Below are positions 55,670 through 63,381 of a stretch of DNA of 64,000 nucleotides, piece after piece. Position 1 is the first letter of the stretch; the number at the start of each line of letters is the position of its first letter. Source of the stretch: Bryobacterales bacterium. Lineage in GTDB: Bacteria > Acidobacteriota > Terriglobia > Bryobacterales > UBA6623. The DNA lies in contig JAPPMC010000231.1 of NCBI GenBank assembly GCA_028819235.1, forward strand, positions 1 to 64,000, in the 5' to 3' direction. The notes beneath the pieces were generated by a model. The model made no database searches, had not been told where the DNA came from, and was given only the letters and a program-made list of their open reading frames with translations. A program made the translations under genes and the position numbers.

Positions 55670-56014
55670 CTAGAGACAGATCTCGCGCTGACCGACTCTG
55701 CCCGCTCCGAAAGCCAGCCGCGTCACCGGACAGGCGGCGGGCCAGTCCCTGTGCGGCTCGACCGCCATCCCATCGAACACCTGGTTGAGGGTGTCCACGA
55801 AGAGGTTCTTGCCGCACTGCCAAGGTCGACACGGGGAGCAGCGTTTGGCTTCCTTGACCGACCGGAAGGCAAAGCCGATCTCGTCGATGCGATAGCCGCA
55901 GTCCCCACGGGCGTGCTTGGAAAGTCTGGACGCCTGTCGGCAATCGCCGCAGTCTAGACTTGTCCTGTCGACTTCGCGACTGCTCTTGGACCGTACACGG
56001 ATCTCCCAATTGTT
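55670..56014 (-). pseudogene. Cysteine-rich open frame without a start codon, possible gene relic
   Basis: A 115-codon leftward frame between stops contains a dense Cys pattern: 'LDCGDCRQASRLSKHARGDC', then 'GYRIDEIGFAFRSVKEAKRC', 'SPCRPWQCGKNLFVDTLNQV' and 'RDWPAACPVTRLAFGAG'. This looks like a zinc-ribbon protein and unlike random sequence. No ATG, GTG or TTG lies before the Cys part, so it is either a decayed gene or begins with an unusual codon. The family is not recognised. It occupies most of the 594-bp gap (55456-56049) between the GIY-YIG pair and the DUF1501 gene. Confidence 0.35.
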
Positions 56015-56049
56015 CTAAGCTGGACTTGGCCGAGTCCCGGAGGCCCGCT

Positions 56050-57471
56050 TTGGTATCGCGACGCAAGCTTCTGCAGTTGAGCCCACTAGGATTCGGGAGC
56101 ATCGCTCTCGCCCATCTGCTGGCCGAAGAATCCGGGGCGAAGCGTGTCGTCACGCACAACGACCTCGTAGCCCGAGGAGGGCACTTCCCTGCCCGAGCAA
56201 AGGCCGTGATCCAGCTTGTTCAGAACGGCGGTCCGAGCCAGATGGACCTGTTCGACCCGAAGCCGATGCTGGCGAAGTATGCGGGCCAGCCTCACCCGGA
56301 CGGCGTCGAGATCCACCAGCCGGGCAACTACAACACGCTCTTGCCGACCCCGTTTGAGTTCAGCAAGCACGGCGAATCCGGCATGGATGTCTCGGAAGTC
56401 CTGCCCCATCACGCGGGAATTGTCGACAGGCTGTGCTTCATCCGGTCCATGCACACCGAGCACAACAACCACCTCGAAGGGTTGAACATGCTGCTCACGT
56501 GCAAGATCTTTCCCGGTCGGCCGGTCTTGGGCTCGTGGATCACCTATGCGCTCGGGACCGAGAACCAGAGCCTTCCGGCATACGTTGTGCTCCGGGATCC
56601 GAAGGGCTACACGATCGGTGGCAAGCAACTGTGGGCAAACGGCTACCTGCCCGCGCTGTACCAAGGCGTCGAATTCGCGACCACCGGCGCTCCGGTTCAC
56701 CATCTGAAGCCGGCCAAGCCACTGCCTCCCGGAGTCCAGCGCGAGAGTCTCGACTACTTGGCGCGAATCAATCAACTGCATCTCGACGAGCGGCCCGGCG
56801 AGAGCGAACTCGAGGCTCGGATCAAGAATTTCGAGCTGGCTGCCCGCATGCAGGTCGAGGCCTTGGACGTCGTTGACATCAACAGCGAGTCCGAAGCCAC
56901 CAAGAAGCTCTATGGAATCGACGACCCTGTCAGGGGACCGTACGGCACCCGTTGCCTGATGGCCCGCCGGCTCGTGGAGGCAGGCGTGCGCTTCGTGCAG
57001 GTGACCACGAAGCCCGGCCAACCATGGGACCACCACAACGAACTCGGCAAGAACATGCCCGTCATCGCGACGGAAACGGACCAAGGGGCGGCGGCCCTAG
57101 TGACCGACCTCGAAGCGAGAGGCCTGCTGGACGAGACCATCGTAATGTGGGCGGGCGAATTCGGCCGACTCCCGACAACCCAACGAAGCGACGGACGCGA
57201 CCACAACCGCAACGCGTTCACCCTCTGGTTCGCGGGCGGAGGTTTCAAGCCCGGCTTCGCATACGGTGAGACTGACGACTTCGGGTACAAGGCAGTGATT
57301 GACCGCGTCAGCGTGCCGGACATGACAGCCACAGTGCTGCACCAACTCGGACTGGACCACAGCAAGACTGTTTATCCGCATGCGGGCCGGCTGGAGACGC
57401 CATCCGATGTCACAGTCACCGGAGCGCGCGTTGTGGGAGACCTCCTCACGAACGAGGTCCGAACCGTATGA
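56050..57471 (+). CDS. DUF1501 exported protein
   Basis: The 473-residue protein has a Tat-like N-terminus ('VSRRKLLQLSPLGFGSIALA') and the DUF1501 (sulfatase-like fold) core: 'AKAVIQLVQNGGPSQMDLFD', 'SMHTEHNNHLEGLNMLLTCK', 'RRLVEAGVRFVQVTTKPGQP', 'WDHHNELGKNM' and 'TIVMWAGEFGRLPTTQ'. Such genes nearly always adjoin a PSCyt1/DUF1549/DUF1553 gene, as here. The start is taken as a TTG with GGAGG 6 bases upstream; the longer frame beginning at 55960 has no ribosome binding site and lacks the Tat motif at its end. Its stop overlaps the next start (ATGA). Confidence 0.9.
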   Translation: MVSRRKLLQLSPLGFGSIALAHLLAEESGAKRVVTHNDLVARGGHFPARAKAVIQLVQNGGPSQMDLFDPKPMLAKYAGQPHPDGVEIHQPGNYNTLLPTPFEFSKHGESGMDVSEVLPHHAGIVDRLCFIRSMHTEHNNHLEGLNMLLTCKIFPGRPVLGSWITYALGTENQSLPAYVVLRDPKGYTIGGKQLWANGYLPALYQGVEFATTGAPVHHLKPAKPLPPGVQRESLDYLARINQLHLDERPGESELEARIKNFELAARMQVEALDVVDINSESEATKKLYGIDDPVRGPYGTRCLMARRLVEAGVRFVQVTTKPGQPWDHHNELGKNMPVIATETDQGAAALVTDLEARGLLDETIVMWAGEFGRLPTTQRSDGRDHNRNAFTLWFAGGGFKPGFAYGETDDFGYKAVIDRVSVPDMTATVLHQLGLDHSKTVYPHAGRLETPSDVTVTGARVVGDLLTNEVRTV

Positions 57472-60410
57472 AGCTGCTGCTGTTCGGCGGCGTGCTCGCC
57501 TCCACTGCCGCAGTCGCCGCCGTCCCGGCCGATGGCGTTCCGGTATTCGAGAAGGACGTGCTGCCAATCTTCTCGACCTACTGCTTCACCTGCCACGGAA
57601 AGAGCTCTCCGGAACTCGGCGTAGACCTTCGCACGGCCAGGTCGGTCTTGCGAGGCGGCTTCAACGGCCCGGTTATCCGCAAGGGCTCTGCCGAGGAGAG
57701 CCGGCTGTTCCAAAAGGTCTCGGAGGCGGAGATGCCGCCGCCGGCATTCAACAGCAAGGTTCCCGAGGCGCAGGTCGAGACGATCCGGCGGTGGATCGAA
57801 GGGGGAGCGCCTTCCGAAGCCAAGGATGAAATCCCGGAAGCGGCTCGGCAGCAGATCGCACGGTTCGAGAACGATATCCAGCCCCTTCTCAACGAACGGT
57901 GCGTTGTCTGCCATGGCGGTGACCGCCCCCAGTCCGGCTTGGACCTGTCAACACTGGCCTCGGTCCTGCGGGGCGGCGTGCACGGTCCGGTCGTGATCGA
58001 AGGCTTTTCGGACAAGAGCGTTCTCATTCGCCAGCTGGTGAGCGGAGTGATGCCGCCTGAGGGGGCGGCTCAGGCACTGAGCACCGATGAAGTTGAAGTC
58101 ATCCGATCATGGATTGACGAAGGCTCATTCGCCGACTACGTCGATCTGGGGAATCCCCTGGACAGGGCTCTGACCGAAGCCGAGGCCCCGCCGATTACTA
58201 GGGAGGACCGCGGGCACTGGGCGTTCCGGAAGCCAATCGCCGGGCCAGTGCCAGATGTGGACTCGCTAGAGCGCGTACAAGGTCCGATCGACTCCTTCGT
58301 GCTCCACAAGCTGGAGGGCGAAGGGCTCTCGATGTCAGCACCAGCGTCCAAGCGAACGCTGATGCGCCGTGCATTCCTAGACTTGTGGGGTCTCCCACCG
58401 ACCCCTGAAGAAGCTGCCGCTTTCTTGGACGATGGGGCTCCCGGCGCCTTCGACCGCTTGCTCGACCGTTTGCTGGAATCACCCAAGTACGGTCAGCGCT
58501 GGGGTCGCTTCTGGCTGGACGCAGCCGGGTATGTCGACACCACCGGGAAGGACTTCAGGGCCGAGAATCCAATCCTCGCTCCCGGCATGTGGCGTTACCG
58601 CGACTACGTGATCGACTCGTTCAACCGGGACAAGCCTTGGGACCAGTTCCTCACTGAGCAACTCGCGGGCGACGAACTTCATGACTGGCGGAACGCGGCC
58701 AGCTACTCGCCGGAAATGCTGGAGGGACTGATCGCTACGGGATACCTGCGGACCGTCTTGGATGCAACGGACGAAGACATCTCCGACCGGCCCGCGGATC
58801 GCTACGATACCCTCTTCGCTCTGATCGACAAGGTCGCGCGCAGTTCTATCGGCCTGACTGTTACATGCGCGCGTTGCCATAGTCACAAGTTCGATCCGAT
58901 TCCGCAGCGTGACTACTACCGCTTCCTAGCTCTCCTATCTCCGGCCTACAACCCGTCGAGATGGATCCAGCCGAAAAACCGCGTCCTCTATACGGTGTCG
59001 GCGACCGAGAAGGAGAAGATCGATCGGCACAACGAGGAGGTTGATGCCGAGCTCGAGAAACTGGCTGCGCGCATGGAAGCGATCCGAGAGCCGTACGGCG
59101 AGCAGCTGGTCGAGGAGAAACTCGAAAGAGTCCCGGAAGTGCTCCGCGGGGACCTGCGGGCCGCTCTCGCAACGGACGCCACAGACAGAACGGAGGTCCA
59201 GAAGTACCTGATCAGCAAGTTCGAGCCATCCGTAAAGGTCACTGACAAGGAAATCGACTCCCGCGTCTCGGCTGCGGACGGCGATGAGCTGTCTCGACTC
59301 GGGCAGGATCTCGAGACTTGGCGGGGCTACCGTCACGAACTGCACAAGCTGCGAGCGCTTTGGGATGGCGACGAGCTACCCGTGATCCGCCTGCTCCAGC
59401 GAGGCAGCGTCGAAAACCCCGGCCCGGCCGTGAAGCCGGGTTTCCTGGAGATCCTCTGCAAGGAAGGAGACGACTGCCTAGCCTCTCCCTCGCCAAACCG
59501 AGTCGGCAAGACCATGGGATACCGGCTGGCCCTAGCGGAATGGATGACCGACCCGGAGCACCCATTGACCGCTCGGGTGGTCGTGAATCGCATCTGGCAG
59601 CACCACTTCGGGACGGGGATCGTCTCGACGCCGGACAACTTCGGAAGATATGGCGCATTGCCTTCTCACCCCGAACTGCTCGATTGGTTGGCGGTCGATT
59701 TCGTCAACCACGGCTGGAGGGTCAAGCGTCTGCACAAGTTGATCATGCTTTCGTCGATCTACCAGCAGTCGTCTCGGCGGACTGACAACCCATCGGCCGA
59801 GCTTGCCCATGTCAAGGACCCCGAGAATCGACTGCTCTGGCGAAGGCCGCTGCGACGGCTGGAGGCTGAGGCTCTCAGGGACTCGATCCTCTCGGTCGCA
59901 GAGCGTCTTGACCTCACCGCGAACGGCCCGCCGGTGATGCTGGATCCCCGTTCGGACGGCCTCCAACTTCCGGTGGTGGAGGGTGCCAACAGGAGAAGTG
60001 TGTACCTCCTAGCCCGCCGGACGTGGTCTTCAACCTTCCTGACAACGTTTGATTTCCCGAACATCGACACCAGCTGCACGAACAGGGTCCCGTCGGCTAG
60101 TCCGCTCCAGTCCCTGACGATGATGAACAGTGACTTCGTCACCGAGAATGCCGCGGCCGTGGCTCGCCGTGCGATGGAGCGTGCACAAGGGAGTGCGAAC
60201 GGCACGGAGTCGATCATTCGCGCCGGCTATGGGATCGTCTTATCGCGGGAGCCGGCGCCGGAAGAAATCAAACTTGCAGCCGGTCACCTAGAGAGGGAGC
60301 AAGCTTTGTTCGCCCGCGCGAACAGCTCGAACGACGAGGCGCTGGAGCGGTCCGTTGAGAGCTTCGCGCAAATGCTGCTGAGTTCGAACGAGTTCCTGTA
60401 CGTGGACTGA
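57468..60410 (+). CDS. Planctomycete-type cytochrome c / DUF1549 / DUF1553 protein
   Basis: The 980-residue exported protein has a signal peptide ('LLLFGGVLASTAAVAAVPAD'), two tandem PSCyt1 cytochrome domains each with a heme motif ('YCFTCHGKSSPELGVDL' and 'RCVVCHGGDRPQSGLDL'), then DUF1549 ('LWGLPPTPEEAAAF', 'GRFWLDAAGYVDTTG', a third CxxCH in 'TCARCHSHKFDPIPQRDYY') and DUF1553 ('LTARVVVNRIWQHHFGTGIV', 'WLAVDFVNHGWRVKRLHKLI'). The pair with DUF1501 is common in Planctomycetes and Acidobacteria and is linked to polymer degradation, mechanism unknown. The two heme domains in tandem are notable. Confidence 0.92.
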   Translation: MKLLLFGGVLASTAAVAAVPADGVPVFEKDVLPIFSTYCFTCHGKSSPELGVDLRTARSVLRGGFNGPVIRKGSAEESRLFQKVSEAEMPPPAFNSKVPEAQVETIRRWIEGGAPSEAKDEIPEAARQQIARFENDIQPLLNERCVVCHGGDRPQSGLDLSTLASVLRGGVHGPVVIEGFSDKSVLIRQLVSGVMPPEGAAQALSTDEVEVIRSWIDEGSFADYVDLGNPLDRALTEAEAPPITREDRGHWAFRKPIAGPVPDVDSLERVQGPIDSFVLHKLEGEGLSMSAPASKRTLMRRAFLDLWGLPPTPEEAAAFLDDGAPGAFDRLLDRLLESPKYGQRWGRFWLDAAGYVDTTGKDFRAENPILAPGMWRYRDYVIDSFNRDKPWDQFLTEQLAGDELHDWRNAASYSPEMLEGLIATGYLRTVLDATDEDISDRPADRYDTLFALIDKVARSSIGLTVTCARCHSHKFDPIPQRDYYRFLALLSPAYNPSRWIQPKNRVLYTVSATEKEKIDRHNEEVDAELEKLAARMEAIREPYGEQLVEEKLERVPEVLRGDLRAALATDATDRTEVQKYLISKFEPSVKVTDKEIDSRVSAADGDELSRLGQDLETWRGYRHELHKLRALWDGDELPVIRLLQRGSVENPGPAVKPGFLEILCKEGDDCLASPSPNRVGKTMGYRLALAEWMTDPEHPLTARVVVNRIWQHHFGTGIVSTPDNFGRYGALPSHPELLDWLAVDFVNHGWRVKRLHKLIMLSSIYQQSSRRTDNPSAELAHVKDPENRLLWRRPLRRLEAEALRDSILSVAERLDLTANGPPVMLDPRSDGLQLPVVEGANRRSVYLLARRTWSSTFLTTFDFPNIDTSCTNRVPSASPLQSLTMMNSDFVTENAAAVARRAMERAQGSANGTESIIRAGYGIVLSREPAPEEIKLAAGHLEREQALFARANSSNDEALERSVESFAQMLLSSNEFLYVD

Positions 60411-60497
60411 GGTCCAGTCGCGTGGCCATCTTGCAGACCGGACAGGTGCAAGTCGCTGGAGCTGCTGGAATCCCGGCGGACCCGGTTCGCGGATAGT

Positions 60498-61721
60498 TCA
60501 GCCGGAGCGATCGAAGCTCGGAACGGCGAGTTGCTCGCCGTTCTTCAATGACGATTCGTGAGCGACGATTCCCGGCACTGTCATCGCCAGAGATTCGTAC
60601 ACGTCGATCACGGGCTCCCGGTCGTCGATAAGGGCGTTGACGAATTCCGCCGCGAGGAACACGTGGCTGCCGTCGTGCCCGCTCCCGTGCCGCATCGGAG
60701 CCGGCAGCATGTCGCTCTTCCAGTAATCCGGAATCTCGATCTCCCTGACACCTTCTCGACGGTCGAGGGCCGTCGAACGCGGCAGCCAAGCATCCCCGTG
60801 CAGCCCTCCCACGGACATGAACAGGGATCCTCGTTCTCCGAACCAGCGGGCCCGTTCTCCGTGGCCTCCCACCAGCCAGAAGACATTGCAGCGAGCCATG
60901 TTGCCGCGGTTGGTCCGCATCAGCGCCGACTGGTTCCAGTACGGATTCTCGTAGCGATTCTCCTGAAGCCAGACATGCTGGCCTCCCCAGCCAAGACACG
61001 AGACGCGGTCGATGCGTTCCCGTGTCACGCCCACCAAGTGCCCCAGACAGTGGGTGGGGTAGTGCATGGGCGGGAATCCCCAGCGCCAAGAACGAGACCC
61101 ATCCGGTTCATAGAAGCGGGACGACTTGTCGGCTAGGAGCGCATCAAGGTCGCCGCGGTCGTGGTAGTACTCGAGTTCCGAATAGAAGAGTTCCCCGAAA
61201 CCGCTCTCTGCATGCAGGTTCCGCGCGTAGATGGTGGGCTGCCTGTAGTAGCTGGTCTCGGCCATCATGTATCGCAGACCGGTCCGTTCTTTGAGGTCCC
61301 GAAGACGATCGGCTTCTTCAACGGTCATCACCGCGGGGACTGCGGAGATTACGTGGAGCCCGCGCTCCATGCACATCGAGACGTGGCGGAAATGGTCTGG
61401 GGCGCCGCTGAAGACTGCAATAGCGTCAAATGCGTCCGAGTGCCGGAGCATCTCTTCCAGAGAGTTGTATACGGTCTCACAACGGTACGTCGTCTGTAGC
61501 CTGTCACGCCGGTCAGCCCTCAAATCGGTGACCCCTGCGACCGTACAGTTCGGATGCTCATGCCAGTAGAACTGCGATCCGAAGCCCCCTCCCACCACTC
61601 CGATGCGAATCGCTTGAGATGACTCGGTTTGGGCTGGCAGCCCGACCGGCAAGCCCGCCGCGGCAGCGATGGCGGCGGCGTCAAGCAGGCGGTGGCCCAA
61701 GAATTCCCGTCTAGATTCCAA
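60498..61721 (-). CDS. Exported Gfo/Idh/MocA oxidoreductase
   Basis: The 407-residue protein has a Tat-type signal ('ESRREFLGHRLLDAAAIAAA'), the Rossmann motif 'IRIGVVGGGFGSQFYWHEHP', 'DAIAVFSGAPDHFRHVSM' and 'GLHVISAVPAVMTVEEADRL'. The C-terminal half has 'MHYPTHCLGHLVGVTRERID', again GH109-like, and 'HGSGHDGSHVFLAAEFVNAL'. A TTG start with GGAGG 7 bases upstream is preferred over an ATG six codons earlier that has no clear ribosome binding site. It converges on the cytochrome gene with an 87-bp gap. Confidence 0.87.
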   Translation of the reverse strand: MESRREFLGHRLLDAAAIAAAAGLPVGLPAQTESSQAIRIGVVGGGFGSQFYWHEHPNCTVAGVTDLRADRRDRLQTTYRCETVYNSLEEMLRHSDAFDAIAVFSGAPDHFRHVSMCMERGLHVISAVPAVMTVEEADRLRDLKERTGLRYMMAETSYYRQPTIYARNLHAESGFGELFYSELEYYHDRGDLDALLADKSSRFYEPDGSRSWRWGFPPMHYPTHCLGHLVGVTRERIDRVSCLGWGGQHVWLQENRYENPYWNQSALMRTNRGNMARCNVFWLVGGHGERARWFGERGSLFMSVGGLHGDAWLPRSTALDRREGVREIEIPDYWKSDMLPAPMRHGSGHDGSHVFLAAEFVNALIDDREPVIDVYESLAMTVPGIVAHESSLKNGEQLAVPSFDRSG

Positions 61722-61841
61722 GCTCGAACCTCCGATCATCGGCCTGCGGAGAAGGCAGGTCCGGCAACAGGATAGCCCACGCCCAGCCCACCGAAGAGTT
61801 GCAGCCTCTCGACGGATGCCCGTGCCTACGCTCCAAGCCGT

Positions 61842-61990
61842 TTGCAATCCGAAGGTGTCAAGAGGAACATGAGCAAGTACGCGGTCCGGCATCGTGGGCC
61901 ACTATCTCGCCCAACGCAGCTGTGGAGGCCAGCTGTGGCCAACGCACCAAATTGGGTGAACTGTAGTGGGGCTAACCGTTGGCAGGTAGC
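61842..61990 (+). mobile_element. Relic A: 3' end of an IS4-like transposase
   Basis: A plus-strand frame reads 'GVKRNMSKYAVRHRGPLSRP' followed by 'TQLWRPAVANAP', matching the basic tail ('VKRKMSK...') seen at the C-terminus of IS4-type transposases. Only the 3' end is present; the upstream body is missing. It shares about 80% identity over 87 bases with relic B. The rest of the 324-bp gap (61722-62045) holds nothing else. Confidence 0.55.
61857..61943 (+). repeat. Direct repeat copy 1
   Basis: This stretch aligns without gaps to 63219-63305: by my hand count about 70 of 87 bases match, including the identical CATCGTGGGCCAC and AGGCCAGCTGT. The copies are in the same orientation, 1362 bases apart, and flank the toxin-antitoxin locus. 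Both encode the tail of an IS4-like transposase. Confidence 0.75.
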
Positions 61991-62045
61991 GCTCATGGCC
62001 CACCTGCAACGAACTGCAGGCCCGTTGGGCTGCCTTGGAGCTTCG

Positions 62046-62315
62046 TCAGAGTCTTGCGATGAGTCGGTCGTAGTCGGCGTGCGCTCCGATCGAAAACTAC
62101 ATGGTGTCATCACCTTCGAGCAGACCGACCGCACGGTATCCGCGGGCAACGCGGGCTGAGTAGATCGGCTCGTGGCCGTGCACCTTCTTGAATCGGAGGC
62201 TTTGGTGCTGGGGATTGCTTGCGAACAAACGGTACGCTTTTCTTGCGAGGCCCTGAATATCAGTCGGCAATGTGCGGTAGGCGGACCAAAAGCGGGGCGT
62301 TGCCCTCGATCTCAC
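62046..62315 (-). pseudogene. RelE/ParE-type toxin broken by a nonsense codon
   Basis: The frame begins with a GTG that overlaps the antitoxin stop (GTGA) and reads 'ATPRFWSAYRTLPTDIQGLA', 'RKAYRLFASNPQHQSLRFKK', 'VHGHEPIYSARVARGYRAVG'. It reaches TAG at 62097-62099 after 'LLEGDDTM'. In the same frame directly after the stop the sequence continues 'FSIGAHADYDRLIARL' to TGA at 62046-62048, which is the expected C-terminal strand and 'HADYDRL' motif of this toxin family. The TAG stands where family members usually have Trp, so a TGG-to-TAG change is likely. The truncated 72-residue product lacks the C-terminal strand and is probably inactive. Confidence 0.8.
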
Positions 62316-62542
62316 AGTTTGTCGGGATCGAGTTGGGTCGCTATGCCAACCCTAATGTCCGTCCGGGCCTCATCGGCGAGCATACTCAAGGCTGCTTGGG
62401 AATTCGAGAGCGCTTGAGTCCAACATTCCTCGTCCTCCATCTCGCCGAGAATCCAACGCGCAATTCGGTCCTGTTCCTCGGGCGGGAGCGCCGACACTCT
62501 CTCAATCACTGTGTCAAAGGCTCGACTCACGATACGAATCAT
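62312..62542 (-). CDS. Antitoxin of the type II toxin-antitoxin pair
   Basis: A 76-residue protein: 'MIRIVSRAFDTVIERVSALP', 'PEEQDRIARWILGEMEDEEC', ending 'LADEARTDIRVGIATQLDPD'. The C-terminal 'LADEA...G.....LDPD' pattern is common in small antitoxins encoded directly upstream of RelE/ParE toxins. AGAGG lies 7 bases before the ATG. The stop overlaps the toxin start. It normally binds the toxin and the shared promoter. Confidence 0.75.
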   Translation of the reverse strand: MIRIVSRAFDTVIERVSALPPEEQDRIARWILGEMEDEECWTQALSNSQAALSMLADEARTDIRVGIATQLDPDKL

Positions 62543-62819
62543 ACCGAGGCCTCTGGCAAGATTCCAGCGGTTTCCCGACGAATGGGCGGAAGCTGTGGGC
62601 GACTGGGCGTCCGAAGTCGTGATGTCGTGGTGAGTGCTTGTGCCCGGCCTTGTACTCGAAGTAGTGATGATTGCAATTCTCGTGTGGGGTCGAAGTGATT
62701 GGTTGTCCAGTTGAGCAGGTACCGATTCTGTTTGCTTGATCGGTTCCGTGGTGTGTTGGCATCCGCTGCCGCGGCGCAGGTCATGGCATGTCCCGATGGC
62801 GAGCCGCGTTGCAGGTGGA

Positions 62820-63330
62820 GCAGGTGATGGAGGATGGCTTGTTCAGTAAGGCGTATGTCGACTATTCCCGTGCCGATCTCCGAATCGAGGAATCTGCCGG
62901 ATCGGCTGGTCACGACGCAGCACGACCCGCGGCACTCGTCGGCTATCGAGCTGGCCGCGCTGTATTACGAGCGCCGGAAAGTCGACACACGGCCGGCGGT
63001 GTGATCAAGACACACATCCTTGACCGCAACACCGTCTCCTGAACGCCAAGACGCGAACGGTGGAGCGGAAGGAGATCGAAGGACTGTCGCCGGTCCGCTA
63101 GACCGTCCGCAGCCTTCTCCCCCAGATTGCGCCGACGGCTAATGAAGACGCTGACCGTCTCTCGTTCACTTGCGCGGTATGGCTCGTGCGGCGCTTGGGT
63201 CAAGTCAAGCTGCGGGGCGTCAAGAGGAAGATGAGCAAGTTCACGGACCGACATCGTGGGCCACAGTGTCGCCCGCAGCACTGGTGAAGGCCAGCTGTCG
63301 TCAACCCAAGGAATCGAGTTAGCAGTATTG
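62820..63330 (+). mobile_element. Relic B: C-terminal half of an IS4-like transposase, frameshifted
   Basis: Pieces of one transposase are spread over three frames. The frame from 62855 to a stop at 63002-63004 reads 'NLPDRLVTTQHDPRHSSAIE' then 'LAALYYERRKVDT', matching the IS4 'LVTTLLDP..YPAEELAALYRERWEIE' region with the catalytic Glu replaced by Asp. 'VIKTHILDRNTVS' follows in another frame, then 'RKEIEGL', 'ANEDADRLSFTCAVWLVRRL' and the tail 'GVKRKMSKFTDRHRGP'. Stops and frame changes show it is dead. No intact terminal inverted repeats were identified. Confidence 0.7.
63219..63305 (+). repeat. Direct repeat copy 2
   Basis: This is the partner of 61857-61943 (about 80% identity over 87 ungapped bases). 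It is the 3' end of relic B, which explains the repeat as two decayed copies of the same transposase end rather than a functional site. Confidence 0.75.
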
Positions 63331-63381
63331 CCTCTAACCTCGATTACCACGCTCATGAGGGATTTGCAGGTTTGGGCCAGT

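Noticed and set aside
55331-55957. A 208-codon plus-strand frame after the GIY-YIG pair
   Set aside because: It starts inside the preceding gene and is antisense to the Cys-rich frame; composition is not convincing.
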